64,000 nt of DNA from Desulfitibacter sp. BRH_c19 (GCA_001515945.1 LOER01000026.1:186001-250000); one strand, 5' to 3'. Positions 24,678 through 33,590 are shown, numbered from the stretch's first letter. Made by a program: numbers and translations. The notes: a model not told the origin generated them from the sequence alone.

Positions 24678-24827
24678 CTATGAGGGGTCAACTTCATCGT
24701 AGGACAAATGAGTCACTTTGGTGACTTTTTGTTTTTTCTTTTCATCCCTGGTTGCTCCGCGTTCTAATTCATCATCCATTCCAGGTGCAAACCTAGGAGT
24801 CTTTTCTATTTTTCTAGCTCGTTTCAT
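24678..24827 (-). CDS. Hypothetical 49-aa basic/acidic peptide
   Basis: An open frame on the minus strand starts at ATG 24827, preceded by GGAGGTCTATC, a near-perfect ribosome site. It encodes MKRARKIEKTPRFAPGMDDE and continues through a lysine-rich KKKQK stretch to THLSYDEVDPS. The composition is strongly charged, with no membrane segment or signal peptide. It resembles the small conserved spore- or nucleic-acid-associated proteins of Firmicutes in size only; I do not recognise the family. It lies between the pheA end (opposite strand) and the adenine methylase gene (same strand, 84 bases upstream), and could be cotranscribed with the latter. Confidence 0.65.
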   Translation of the reverse strand: MKRARKIEKTPRFAPGMDDELERGATRDEKKKQKVTKVTHLSYDEVDPS

Positions 24828-24911
24828 GATAGACCTCCATATATTGTTATTGTTATCCTGAAAATAGTTTTTACCCTTTAAGCACTTTTTATTTCAAAAA
24901 TTACTCCATAA

Positions 24912-26039
24912 TTAGTAGTTACATATTAATAAATGTTCAGTCTTCCTATTATTCCGTCCCCGAACATTATACAAATAGGTTTTTTCAAAAGAAGTAATAT
25001 TGACTCCTGGCTTATCTCTGTACAAATCCATAATAAAATCAGTTTTTTTAATTATTAAAATAAACTTAGCATTTAGATTCACTAAACATTTAGAAAGTCT
25101 TATTTGGTCTTCTAAAGTAAAAGAGTTTTGCTCATACTTACTGAAATCTGAATCATAGGGTGGATCTAAAAAAACAAAGTCATCATCTGTCAGGATATAT
25201 TTCTGGAAAAAATCCTCAAAATCCATGGTTTCTATAATGGTATTGCTTAGAATTTTACTAGTTTTTTCACTAAAAATTAAGTCTACTTTTTTTCTGAAAT
25301 TTTTTCTGTTATATCCTATACCGCCATAAGGTATATTAAATTCACCCTTAGAGCTAAAACGGAACATGGACCCATAACAGAACTCTCTAATAAAGTAATA
25401 GTTAGCAACTTTTTTTACCTCTGGAATTATACGGCCTTCAACACTATAGGTATTTAAAAGATCACGGAAGTGCATATAAAAACCACTTCTTATAGCAGTT
25501 TCAATATTTTTCATAAGATCCTCAGTAGAGAGGCAACCTTGTTTTTCCTCAAGAATCATAATACGGCTAAGTTTAGCTATTGTATTTTTAGACATCTGGC
25601 GTAAAAGGTTTCCGGGTAATATTGTAAAATTTATGTTGAAATGATTATCAATGGCTACTGTATTTTCCGTAAAAACTGCAAGAACCCTTTCCTTCATCTG
25701 GCTACTATTTGCTAAACCTTGTCTATAGTCTAGATAAAGCTCAAGTAGCTCCTCAAATACGGCTTCCATATAGTTGGAGATTTTTTCCCAGCAGTCTACA
25801 TATCTATACAGTTCTACTTTAAAGGACTCTCTATCTAGGTCATCTTTTACATATTTATAAAAAAGAATTAGTTCTTTACAACGGTCATTTATAATGGCTT
25901 TTTTGGGTTCAATATCAAAATATACTGCTCCTCCCCCAAAAAAGGGTTCTATATATCTATCAAAATCCTTAGGAATTAGTTGTCTCACATAGTTTAATTC
26001 CTTACTTTTTCCGCCGGGCCATTTAATAATTGTCTTCAT
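24912..26039 (-). CDS. Solitary D12-class adenine-N6 DNA methyltransferase
   Basis: This 375-aa Dam/DpnM-type enzyme transfers a methyl group from S-adenosylmethionine to adenine in DNA. Motifs: KWPGGKSKEL near residue 5 (SAM-binding motif X), EPFFGGGAVYFD near 31 (motif I) and FVFLDPPYDSDFSKY near 290 (motif IV, DPPY catalytic). It is about 100 aa longer than E. coli Dam. The extra sequence lies between motifs I and IV (about 70-230) and probably forms a larger target-recognition domain, so the recognition site cannot be called. No restriction endonuclease gene is next to it, so it is likely an orphan or regulatory methylase. The ATG at 26039 has GGCGGAA upstream. Confidence 0.9.
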   Translation of the reverse strand: MKTIIKWPGGKSKELNYVRQLIPKDFDRYIEPFFGGGAVYFDIEPKKAIINDRCKELILFYKYVKDDLDRESFKVELYRYVDCWEKISNYMEAVFEELLELYLDYRQGLANSSQMKERVLAVFTENTVAIDNHFNINFTILPGNLLRQMSKNTIAKLSRIMILEEKQGCLSTEDLMKNIETAIRSGFYMHFRDLLNTYSVEGRIIPEVKKVANYYFIREFCYGSMFRFSSKGEFNIPYGGIGYNRKNFRKKVDLIFSEKTSKILSNTIIETMDFEDFFQKYILTDDDFVFLDPPYDSDFSKYEQNSFTLEDQIRLSKCLVNLNAKFILIIKKTDFIMDLYRDKPGVNITSFEKTYLYNVRGRNNRKTEHLLICNY

Positions 26040-26181
26040 AGTATTCCGCCTTAAGATTATTTATTTACTCCAATTATACTAAATTCTGCTACTACTCTGC
26101 ATTTCCTGCTCTTAGATATAGTTAAAATATTGTATTATGTGCAAAAATGTGTTAAATTGTGGAAAAACAATGGGTGAGATA

Positions 26182-26206
26182 GGGTCAGGCTTGACAAATT
26201 GACAAA
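26182..26206 (+). repeat. REP copy 3
   Basis: GGGTCAGGCTTGACAAA then TTGACAAA, intergenic upstream of polX. It is directly joined to palindromic module 3 starting at 26207. Confidence 0.9.
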
Positions 26207-26302
26207 GTGAACTCGTTCAGCTAAAGCTGAACATCGGGGAATCAGATGGAGACTCTACTCCACCTGATTTAGAGCCCACTTATATAGAAGTGGGAGTCTT
26301 AA
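26207..26302. repeat. Palindromic repeat, inverted modules 3 and 2 plus a hairpin
   Basis: In order: AGTGAACTCGTTCAG...CTGAACATCGG (module 3), AATCAGATGGAG and CTCCACCTGATT (module 2), then CCCACTT-ATATAGA-AGTGGG. Modules 3 and 2 are the reverse complement of 4222-4286. Together with REP copy 3 this fills most of the dam-polX gap (26040-26338). Confidence 0.75.
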
Positions 26303-26338
26303 CTCATATGGAATATTATGGATAAGGGTGGGATTGCA

Positions 26339-28048
26339 ATGGATAAGCATTCAGTAGCCAGAATTTTAAAGGAAATAGGTTTATTCCTTGAGCTAATGGG
26401 AGAGAACCCTTTTAAGACCAGGGCTTACTATAATGGTGCTAGGATAATAGAATTTTTAGAAGAAGATTTGGGAGTTTTGGTAAAGGAAAATAGGTTAAAA
26501 GATGTAAAAGGTATTGGTGCAGCACTTAATGAAAAAATTACAGAGCTGGTTCTTTCAGGTCAACTCATATATTATGAAGAACTAAAGGCTAATATTCCCC
26601 AGGGTCTTATGGAAATGCTCCATGTCCCTGGCCTTGGGCCTAAAAAGATCAAAGTATTATATGAGGAATTAGCAATTAATAGTATCATAGAACTTGAATA
26701 TGCATGTAAAGAAAACAGACTGGTTGACCTAAAAGGTTTCGGCGCTAAATCTCAAGAAAACATATTAAAAGGGATAGAGTATTTAAAGCGTTTTCAAGGC
26801 CAATATTATTATAGTGAAGCAATTGTGATTGCAGAAGATATTATACAAGAATTAAAAACATCTCCAGATCTGGTTCAAATCAGTCTAGCAGGCAGTATAA
26901 GAAGATGCAAGGAGACTGTAAAGGATATAGACCTGGTAGCTTCTTCTGAGAACCCTAAAGAATTGACCAACTATCTGGCAAATCTTTCCGTGGTGAATGA
27001 TGTGATCGCACTTGGTGAAACAAAGGTGTCAGTAAAACTTAATCTAGGAATAAACCTTGACTTGAGAGTGGTCAAACCAGATGAATACCCATATGCATTG
27101 CACCATTTTACAGGGAGCAAGGAGCATAATACTGCCATGCGCCATAGGGCAAAGACCATAGACTTAAAAATGAATGAATATGGTGTTTTTCAAGGAGAAA
27201 AGAGGATAGACTGTTCAGATGAAATTGAAGTTTTTAAAGCACTCGGACTTGAATTCATACCTCCAGAGCTTAGAGAAGACTTAGGTGAAATCGAAGCTGC
27301 TGAGAACGGCAGCCTGCCTCAACTAGTTAAAGAAGCAGATATAAAGGGTGCTTTTCATATACATACAACCTTTAGTGATGGTACTAATACACTTCATGAA
27401 ATGGTATGTGCTTGTATTGAACTTGGTTATGAATATCTTGGAATTACAGACCATAGTCAATCTGCTTTTTATGCAGGTGGGTTGCGGGAAAGAGAAGTCT
27501 ATAGACAGCAGCAAGAAATAGCCCATTTAAAAGAAAAATATCCCGAAATAGATATTTATAGTGGTATTGAGTCTGATATTAAGCCAGATGGATCTCTCGA
27601 TTATTCCGATGAAGTATTGGATTCTTTTGACTTTGTGATAGCATCCGTACACTCCAATTTAAAGATGTCGAAAGATAAGGCTACTGAAAGATTAGTCAGG
27701 GCAATGGAACATCCAAAGGTTACAATGCTTGGTCATCCTACTGGAAGGCTTTTATTAGGTAGAGAAGGCTATCCGCTTGACATGGAGCAGATATTTGATG
27801 CAGCACGTAAGTATAATGTTATTATTGAATTAAATGCAAGCCCAGCTCGCCTTGACCTTGATTGGAGATATTTAAAAAGGGCTAAAGAATTAGGAATTCT
27901 TATAACCATTAACACTGATGCTCACAGGATTGAGGAACTACGGGACGTTGTTTATGGAGTGAAAATAGCTCGAAAGGGTTGGCTTGAGTCGCAAAATATA
28001 TTTAATTGCAAGAGTCGTCAAGATGTAAGACAATATCTGTTAAAATAG
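26339..28048 (+). CDS. polX: DNA polymerase/3'-5' exonuclease PolX
   Basis: PolX is a family X polymerase with a PHP nuclease domain, used in base-excision and gap-filling repair. The ~569-aa protein has an 8-kDa-like and HhH region (residues about 1-145; HVPGLGPKKI, LKGFGAKSQENI). The nucleotidyltransferase palm follows with AGSIRRCKETVKDIDLV (near 180; metal-binding DID) and HFTGSKEHN, and then a PHP domain from about 330 (FHIHTTFSDG, GITDHSQSAF, GIESDI, SVHSNLKM, GHPTGRLL, NTDAHR), whose metal ligands look complete. Two ATGs are possible (26318 and 26339); only the second has a GGTGGG sequence upstream. The gene stands alone. Confidence 0.92.
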   Translation: MDKHSVARILKEIGLFLELMGENPFKTRAYYNGARIIEFLEEDLGVLVKENRLKDVKGIGAALNEKITELVLSGQLIYYEELKANIPQGLMEMLHVPGLGPKKIKVLYEELAINSIIELEYACKENRLVDLKGFGAKSQENILKGIEYLKRFQGQYYYSEAIVIAEDIIQELKTSPDLVQISLAGSIRRCKETVKDIDLVASSENPKELTNYLANLSVVNDVIALGETKVSVKLNLGINLDLRVVKPDEYPYALHHFTGSKEHNTAMRHRAKTIDLKMNEYGVFQGEKRIDCSDEIEVFKALGLEFIPPELREDLGEIEAAENGSLPQLVKEADIKGAFHIHTTFSDGTNTLHEMVCACIELGYEYLGITDHSQSAFYAGGLREREVYRQQQEIAHLKEKYPEIDIYSGIESDIKPDGSLDYSDEVLDSFDFVIASVHSNLKMSKDKATERLVRAMEHPKVTMLGHPTGRLLLGREGYPLDMEQIFDAARKYNVIIELNASPARLDLDWRYLKRAKELGILITINTDAHRIEELRDVVYGVKIARKGWLESQNIFNCKSRQDVRQYLLK

Positions 28049-28122
28049 TAAGAGGAATTAAGAAGCGTAGGCAATAAATGCAAGCAACAGAGGAAGCGTA
28101 GGCCCATCTGAGTAAATTGCAA

Positions 28123-28166
28123 TTAAGAAAGCAAGAAGCCTAGGGACGATTCTCTTGCTTCCTTAA
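28123..28166. other. Strong hairpin between polX and the MazG-like gene
   Basis: TTAAGAAAGCAAGA (28123-28136) pairs with TCTTGCTTCCTTAA (28153-28166) with one mismatch. No T run follows in either direction, so it is not a clear terminator. The preceding bases carry AAGCGTAGGC twice (about 28061 and 28094). Confidence 0.6.
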
Positions 28167-28191
28167 CTAAGAGTTAATGGGAGGTATATAA

Positions 28192-28530
28192 GTGACAAAA
28201 AATAGTTTGACTATAGAAGAAATGCAACAAATGGTTGATGAATATATTTCTCAATTTGAAGAAGGATATTTTAGTCCTCTGGCATTAATGGCACGTTTAA
28301 CAGAAGAAACAGGAGAACTGGCCAGAGAAGTAAACCATTATTATGGAGAAAAACCCAAAAGAGCTGATGAAGAGGAAAATAGCATAGATATGGAATTGGC
28401 AGACTGCATGTTTATTCTTATCTGCTTTGCTAATTCACTAAATATAGATTTAGAAAAGGCATTTAACGCAATGATGTATAAGTTTAATACAAGAGATAAG
28501 AATCGCTGGACCAGGAAAAAGGAAGATTAA
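28192..28530 (+). CDS. MazG-like nucleotide pyrophosphohydrolase
   Basis: This 112-aa all-alpha NTP pyrophosphatase is of the short MazG/YpjD type. The metal-binding pattern ExxE...ExxD is visible as LTEETGELAREVNHYY (residues about 42-57) and MELADCMFILICFAN (about 72-86). Such enzymes hydrolyse non-canonical or excess (d)NTPs to monophosphates, a housekeeping role; the preferred nucleotide is unknown. The GTG start at 28192 is well placed after GGGAGG. recQ follows 26 bases after the stop, so the two are likely cotranscribed, a sensible repair grouping with polX upstream. Confidence 0.88.
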   Translation: MTKNSLTIEEMQQMVDEYISQFEEGYFSPLALMARLTEETGELAREVNHYYGEKPKRADEEENSIDMELADCMFILICFANSLNIDLEKAFNAMMYKFNTRDKNRWTRKKED

Positions 28531-28556
28531 GTTAGTTCTTCAAGGGAGGCAGAGAA

Positions 28557-30353
28557 TTGCTACAGCAGCCAAGGTTATTATTAAAGCAGTACTATGGATA
28601 TGATGATTTTCGCAAAGGGCAGGAACAGATTATCCAATCTATTCTGCAAAAACAAGATACTTTTGGAATTATACCAACAGGAGGAGGCAAGTCCGCCTGT
28701 TTCCAAATCCCAGCTATCATATTTAAAGGAATAACACTAGTTATTTCACCATTAATATCGCTCATGAAGGATCAAATAGAAGCACTGGAGCAGCTCGGAA
28801 TTCCGGCGACATTTATTAACAGCTCCCTGGATTATTATGAGGTAATGGAGCGTATTGAAGCATGTAAAAATGGAAAATACAAGCTGATTTATATTGCACC
28901 GGAAAGGCTAGAATCAGGGGATTTCAAACAATTGGTACGGAATCTTTCCATAGATTTAATTGCAGTAGATGAAGCTCATTGTGTATCCCAATGGGGGCAT
29001 GATTTTCGCCCTAGCTATCGATCCATAGCATTATTCATTGAAGAATTAAAGAGTAGGCCTACCGTTGCTGCATTTACAGCAACGGCTACTGATGAAGTAA
29101 AAAACGATGTGGTAAAGCAGTTAAAATTACAAGACCCTAACGTGTTTATAGCAGGCTTTGACCGCAAAAACTTATACTTTTCTGTACATAAGGAAATAGA
29201 CAAGGAAAAATTTTTACTGCGTTTTTTGGAACAACATAAAGATGAGGTTGGAATTATATATGCCGCAACACGTAAAGAGGTTGATAAGCTTTATGAAACC
29301 CTATACCACAAAGGATTTGCTGCAGCTAGATATCATGCAGGCATGAATGATCTGCGTCGTAATAAAGCCCAAGAAGCATTCATATTTGATGATGTAAATG
29401 TTATGGTAGCAACTAATGCTTTTGGGATGGGCATTGATAAATCAAATGTTCGATATGTTATTCATTTCAATATGCCAAAAAATATTGAAGCATATTATCA
29501 AGAAGCCGGACGGGCAGGGCGGGATAATGAACCTAGTGAGTGTATCCTTCTTTTTTCATCCAGGGATGTGGTACTGCAAAGATTTATGATACAGAACAAT
29601 AGTTTATCTGATGAAAGAAAGCAGTTTGAGTATAATAGGCTGCAGACAATGGTCGATTACTGTCATACAACGAAATGTTTAAGAAAATCTATACTTGAAT
29701 ATTTTGGGGAGGAGTATTTGCAGGACAATTGTTCTAATTGCAGTATTTGTGCGGATGAAACAGAGCTTTTTGACATTACACTTGATGCCCAAAAGATATT
29801 TTCCTGTATCCATCGAATGAGAGAGCGTTATGGGGTTTCAATGATTTCCCAGGTGTTAAAGGGTTCCAATAGTAAAAGATTGAAGCAGCTAGGACTGGAT
29901 AGGTTAACAACCTATGGAATTATGCAGGAACATACCCTAAAGCAGATAAAAGAAACAATCAATGTACTAATTGCAGATGGTTATTTGCATCTTACAGAAG
30001 ATGAATATCCAGTAATTAAATTACAGGAAAAGGCTGTATCTGTGGTAAAAAATGAGGAAAAAGTATTTCAAAGAGTTCATCATAAAGTAGAAACTGTGAA
30101 AGCAGATTATACTTTATTTGAAGAACTTCGTAGCCTTCGCAAGGAAATTTCTTTGCGAGAACACGTACCACCTTATATTATTTTTAATGATAGTACCTTA
30201 CGGGAGATGAGTGAATACTACCCAACGGACATGACAGCTTTTAGCAGAATTAAAGGTGTTGGTCAGGCCAAACTTGAAAAATATGGAGAAGAATTTATAA
30301 AGGTAATACGAGAGAGGGTCAGGCTTGACAAATTGACAAAAAACCCTAGATAG
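28557..30353 (+). CDS. recQ: RecQ-family ATP-dependent DNA helicase
   Basis: This ~598-aa 3'-5' DNA helicase acts in recombination repair. It shows motif I GIIPTGGGKSACFQIP (near 40), DEAH box VDEAHCVSQWGHDFRPSY (near 141), ATNAFGMGIDKSNVRY and YYQEAGRAGRDNEPSE. The RecQ zinc-binding domain carries four cysteines (CHTTKCLRK..., CSNCSIC), followed by a winged helix and an HRDC domain (about 510-590). The TTG start at 28557 follows AAGGGAGG. The C-terminal tail VRLDKLTKNPR and stop are read from REP copy 4, so the natural end has been replaced by about a dozen residues encoded by the repeat. Confidence 0.94.
   Translation: MLQQPRLLLKQYYGYDDFRKGQEQIIQSILQKQDTFGIIPTGGGKSACFQIPAIIFKGITLVISPLISLMKDQIEALEQLGIPATFINSSLDYYEVMERIEACKNGKYKLIYIAPERLESGDFKQLVRNLSIDLIAVDEAHCVSQWGHDFRPSYRSIALFIEELKSRPTVAAFTATATDEVKNDVVKQLKLQDPNVFIAGFDRKNLYFSVHKEIDKEKFLLRFLEQHKDEVGIIYAATRKEVDKLYETLYHKGFAAARYHAGMNDLRRNKAQEAFIFDDVNVMVATNAFGMGIDKSNVRYVIHFNMPKNIEAYYQEAGRAGRDNEPSECILLFSSRDVVLQRFMIQNNSLSDERKQFEYNRLQTMVDYCHTTKCLRKSILEYFGEEYLQDNCSNCSICADETELFDITLDAQKIFSCIHRMRERYGVSMISQVLKGSNSKRLKQLGLDRLTTYGIMQEHTLKQIKETINVLIADGYLHLTEDEYPVIKLQEKAVSVVKNEEKVFQRVHHKVETVKADYTLFEELRSLRKEISLREHVPPYIIFNDSTLREMSEYYPTDMTAFSRIKGVGQAKLEKYGEEFIKVIRERVRLDKLTKNPR
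30316..30340 (+). repeat. REP copy 4 (inside the 3' end of recQ)
   Basis: GGGTCAGGCTTGACAAA then TTGACAAA. It is read through in the frame that avoids TGA and becomes the residues after RER in the recQ product; the stop TAG is beyond the repeat. Confidence 0.9.
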
Positions 30354-30404
30354 GTTAATAACATGGGTTGTTATTTTTTGAATAAAATTTAATACTTTTA
30401 TATT

Positions 30405-30728
30405 CTACAATAAAAGTTTGTTTACAGATATCATTACAGTCATTCCTATAATAATAGTAGTTAATACGTTTTTAGTTTTATAAGCAGTAAATGCAGCAAT
30501 AATTCCTGCTAAAAGATAACTATTGTTCAATGATATATCCAGAAAACCCTTTGGTAATAAAATAGCTGGAATTATTAGAGCTGTTAAAAATGCTGTAGGT
30601 ACATGTTTCAACCACTTTTCTAGCCAAGATGGTATTCCGGTACGAGCGAAGATAACCTGTGACCCAATTCGGGTAAAGAAGGTTACCAAAGCCATACCTA
30701 ATATAATGGAGATTAATTTAAGATTCAC
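30405..30728 (-). CDS. azlD: Branched-chain amino acid exporter small subunit AzlD
   Basis: This ~107-aa protein has four hydrophobic helices and is the small partner of AzlC in export of branched-chain amino acids. It contains FFTRIGSQVIFAR and KHVPTAFLTALIIPAILLP, typical of AzlD. The frame is open to 30746, but AAAGGGGAAG points to the GTG at 30728. It overlaps the azlC stop codon by 11 bases, so translation is coupled. It converges with recQ, with the end about 50 bases away. Confidence 0.9.
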   Translation of the reverse strand: MNLKLISIILGMALVTFFTRIGSQVIFARTGIPSWLEKWLKHVPTAFLTALIIPAILLPKGFLDISLNNSYLLAGIIAAFTAYKTKNVLTTIIIGMTVMISVNKLLL

Positions 30729-31464
30729 TTTTACTTCCCCTTTCAATCAGTCCTCCAACAATGCTTGCTGCAAAAGCGGCCAGAATTATGTACCACTTGC
30801 CAGGCAGATATAAAGCTCCCCAAACAGCAGTCAGAGCAGAGACCAGGGCTACAAGCAGGGCGGTTCGGTTAATAAGACGAGGTATTAACAAAACCAGAAA
30901 TGTTAATGGTATGACAAAATCAAGCCCCCATTCCAGCGGATTAGGAATATTATGGTAAAGAGAAGCTCCTAGAAAAGTAGAAGTAACCCATATGATATAT
31001 AACAAAGAGCTTACTCCCAACTGGTAATATGGATCATAGCCCTTTTTTTCAATACGATTGATAGTCAAAGCATAGCTTTCATCCACCATGCCAAAAGCCA
31101 ACAGATACTGTAGATTCCGAGGCAGCTTAAAAAGGTAAGGAGATAATGATGCACCCATTAACAAATGGCGCAGGTTAATTAAGAAGGTGGTAAAGACAAT
31201 TACTCCCCATGTGGTAATGCCGGAATTGATCATGGCAATAGCCATAAACTGCGCTGCACCGGCAAAGACTGTCATGGACATAAAGGTTATTTCAAAAGCT
31301 GAAAAACCTGCGGTACTGCCCATTATCCCACAGGTCAATCCAAATGGAATAATTCCAGCGGTAATTGGCAAGCAGTCTTTTAATACTTCCTTCCATATCA
31401 CAATATCCCAATTTCGCAAAGTGTAAGATATATTTCTATCCACTAGAGATTTCAACTCCTTCAT
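30718..31464 (-). CDS. azlC: Branched-chain amino acid exporter large subunit AzlC
   Basis: This 248-aa inner-membrane protein is the large subunit of the AzlCD exporter (BrnFE in corynebacteria). It shows the typical LPITAGIIPFGLTCGIMG near residue 31, FAGAAQFMAIAMI near 66 and NLRHLLMGASLSPYL near 96. It uses the proton gradient to expel leucine, isoleucine, valine and analogues. It is divergently arranged with a MocR-type regulator, and an inverted repeat lies between them (31499-31533). The start at 31464 has AGGAGTTGAA-like purines a few bases upstream on the minus strand. Confidence 0.9.
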   Translation of the reverse strand: MKELKSLVDRNISYTLRNWDIVIWKEVLKDCLPITAGIIPFGLTCGIMGSTAGFSAFEITFMSMTVFAGAAQFMAIAMINSGITTWGVIVFTTFLINLRHLLMGASLSPYLFKLPRNLQYLLAFGMVDESYALTINRIEKKGYDPYYQLGVSSLLYIIWVTSTFLGASLYHNIPNPLEWGLDFVIPLTFLVLLIPRLINRTALLVALVSALTAVWGALYLPGKWYIILAAFAASIVGGLIERGSKSES

Positions 31465-31498
31465 TTTTATTCTAACTCAGAAGGAAATACTAGGTAAA

Positions 31499-31533
31499 TA
31501 TCCAATTATAATAGTATTAGGTGAAATTGGATA
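31499..31533. promoter_or_regulatory. Likely operator between azlC and the MocR regulator gene
   Basis: TATCCAATT (31499-31507) and AATTGGATA (31525-31533) are a perfect nine-base inverted repeat with a 17-base spacer that contains AATA and ATTA arms. It is in the 91-base divergent gap between azlC and the regulator gene. Confidence 0.6.
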
Positions 31534-31555
31534 CCAAAGGAGTGAAAAATGGGAA

Positions 31556-33064
31556 ATGGATATATCCAAACTGATGGTTAACACAAAATTGGACAGCAAT
31601 TCTCCATATTACCTGCAGATTTCTGCCCTTATAAAAGATAAGATTGTTGATGGTTCCCTGGCAGTAGGTGAAAAGCTTCCTGCTGAAAGGGAACTGGCAT
31701 TGTTGTTCGAGGTTAGTAGGACCACAGCTATCAATGCGTATCGTTATTTAGAAAAGAATGGTTATGTAAGCATAAAAAATGGTAGTGGTACATATGTCAG
31801 TGACAGCTATACTTTAGCAAGCAAAACCAATAATGAGATACCCTGGCCCCAATTGTTAAAACCTTATATTCAGCCCTCAATGGCTTCGCTTATGAGTGAA
31901 CTGATGGTTAGCAGTATGCTGGAGGATAAGATTTCTCTTGATGCAGGTATGCCGGATCCTGATTATTACCCTGTAGATATATTCTGTAAGCTGCATAGGG
32001 ATTACGTGGGAGAGTTGAAATCTAGAGATTTTGGACATATACCTATACAGGGGTATGAACCTTTGCGAAAAACTATTACTCAAATGTTAGATGCAGATGG
32101 TATCAAATGTCAGCCTGATGAAATGGTTATTCTTTCAGGGTCCCAACAGGGTTTATATCTTACTGCAAGAGTAATGATTGAGCCAGGTGATTATGTGATT
32201 ATCCAGTCTCCTACCTATCTAGGAGCTATTCAGGTTTTTCAAGCCTTGGGGGCAAGAGTATTAAGCCTGCCTCAAAGGGAGGATTTCCCCCTTGAAATCC
32301 TGGAAGATTATCTAGCCCGGTATAGGCCAAAATTGTTGTACTGTATTCCTACCTTCCGAAATCCTAACGGTAATGTTATTAATACTGAGGAAAGAAAAAA
32401 GCTTATCCAGCTTGCAGCACGGTATCGGTTGGTTATTCTGGAAGATGATCCTTACAGCAACTTCTACTATGAATGCAGTCCGCCAACGAGTTTGAAAGCT
32501 TTAGATAATTATGGAGGGGTGATATATTTAAGCACTTTTTCAAAAATCCTGATGCCCGGATTAAGGCTGGGATATATGGTTGCCCATCCATCTTTGATTA
32601 ATAGAATAATCTTAGAGAAACAATATGTTGATTTGCACAGCAATAATATTTCACAATGGCTCCTTGACTTGTTCATCAAGGAGGGGTATCTGGCAAAACA
32701 CCTGACAAAGATGCGGGGAATTTACAAGAAACGAAGAAATGTTATGGCTGATGCCCTTAACCAGGGACTGAAATCAAAGCTTTCCTATCATATCCCTCAA
32801 GGAGGATTTTACATATGGTGCAGAATTCATGAAAACATTCCATCAAAAAGATTGCTGCAGGAGGCTTTAAAAATGGGAGTGTCCTTTGTTCCAGGAGAAG
32901 CATTTTATGCAACTCCAGGAGAAGATAAGGAATTTCGTCTCTGCTTCTCCCAGCATAATGAAAAAGTACTTTTAGAAGGGATAAGCAGACTAGAAAAAGC
33001 ATTAGGAAAATTAAAGAAAGGTCAATATTCTGTTCCAAAAAGGGAAGTAATACCAATTATTTAA
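31556..33064 (+). CDS. MocR-family regulator (GntR winged helix + PLP aminotransferase-like domain)
   Basis: This 502-aa protein has an N-terminal GntR winged helix (about 12-75; GEKLPAERELALLFEVSRTT) and a fold-type-I aminotransferase-like domain (about 120-490). The domain carries GSQQGLYLTARVMIEPGD, FRNPNGNV, EDDPYSNFYYE and the PLP-lysine motif STFSKILMPGLRLGYM. It may be a PLP-dependent regulator (like GabR or PdxR) or retain aminotransferase activity as in YdcR/LysN-like proteins. Divergence from azlCD suggests it senses an amino acid and controls the exporter. ATG 31556 is the only start in frame near the AAAGGAG site, though the spacing (13) is long. Confidence 0.88.
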   Translation: MDISKLMVNTKLDSNSPYYLQISALIKDKIVDGSLAVGEKLPAERELALLFEVSRTTAINAYRYLEKNGYVSIKNGSGTYVSDSYTLASKTNNEIPWPQLLKPYIQPSMASLMSELMVSSMLEDKISLDAGMPDPDYYPVDIFCKLHRDYVGELKSRDFGHIPIQGYEPLRKTITQMLDADGIKCQPDEMVILSGSQQGLYLTARVMIEPGDYVIIQSPTYLGAIQVFQALGARVLSLPQREDFPLEILEDYLARYRPKLLYCIPTFRNPNGNVINTEERKKLIQLAARYRLVILEDDPYSNFYYECSPPTSLKALDNYGGVIYLSTFSKILMPGLRLGYMVAHPSLINRIILEKQYVDLHSNNISQWLLDLFIKEGYLAKHLTKMRGIYKKRRNVMADALNQGLKSKLSYHIPQGGFYIWCRIHENIPSKRLLQEALKMGVSFVPGEAFYATPGEDKEFRLCFSQHNEKVLLEGISRLEKALGKLKKGQYSVPKREVIPII

Positions 33065-33093
33065 TCATTAGATATGTGCCATTAAAAACTTAA

Positions 33094-33122
33094 TGTAGGC
33101 CCCTTGATCTTTAGGGCCTACA
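33094..33122. terminator. Hairpin between convergent genes
   Basis: TGTAGGCCC (33094-33102) and GGGCCTACA (33114-33122) form a perfect nine-base stem. Only short T stretches follow on either strand, so it is a plausible but weak bidirectional terminator. Confidence 0.6.
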
Positions 33123-33124
33123 TC

Positions 33125-33409
33125 TTATGTTTCAAGCAATACCAAACCTAAAAGAATAAGAAATATGAGGCTGGTTGTAAGGTCAACCCGTTGATATAAC
33201 AACTCTTTTCTCTTTGAGGTTTTATTACTATCCTTAATCAGTTTATTAAAATAATCCTCAACCGGTCCGACGATAATGATAGCTAGTGCTATGTATAACG
33301 AAACATAACTGGAACGATCAATGAAAAATTTATAAATTCCCATCAAAATAACTGTTCCACCGGTAATGATGTTTAATTTGCCTAAAATTTGATTTAATGT
33401 ACTTTTCAT
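33125..33409 (-). CDS. Hypothetical small membrane protein
   Basis: This 94-aa protein has three hydrophobic segments (about 10-27, 33-52 and 75-92) separated by a basic, polar stretch (KLIKDSNKTSKRKEL). I do not recognise a family. The ATG at 33409 has GGGGGAATATT before it, a good ribosome site. It stands alone between the MocR gene (convergent) and the LD-carboxypeptidase gene (divergent, 180 bases). Its function is unknown. Confidence 0.65.
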   Translation of the reverse strand: MKSTLNQILGKLNIITGGTVILMGIYKFFIDRSSYVSLYIALAIIIVGPVEDYFNKLIKDSNKTSKRKELLYQRVDLTTSLIFLILLGLVLLET

Positions 33410-33590
33410 AATATTCCCCCAGTATAAATTATGAAAAGAGGAAAGATTTTAATACAAATAATATAGCCTATCCAATGAGAACATTCAGAGTTTGGATCAT
33501 GTTTGTCTAATTTTGCCAAATGTAAATCAACTGGCCAGGCTCTATACTTATGGTTCAACATTGAATTAGTGGTATTCAGGAGGTAAACAA

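Noticed and set aside
24605-26338. Restriction-modification system
   Set aside because: Only the adenine methylase is present; neighbouring genes are PolX, a small peptide and PheA.
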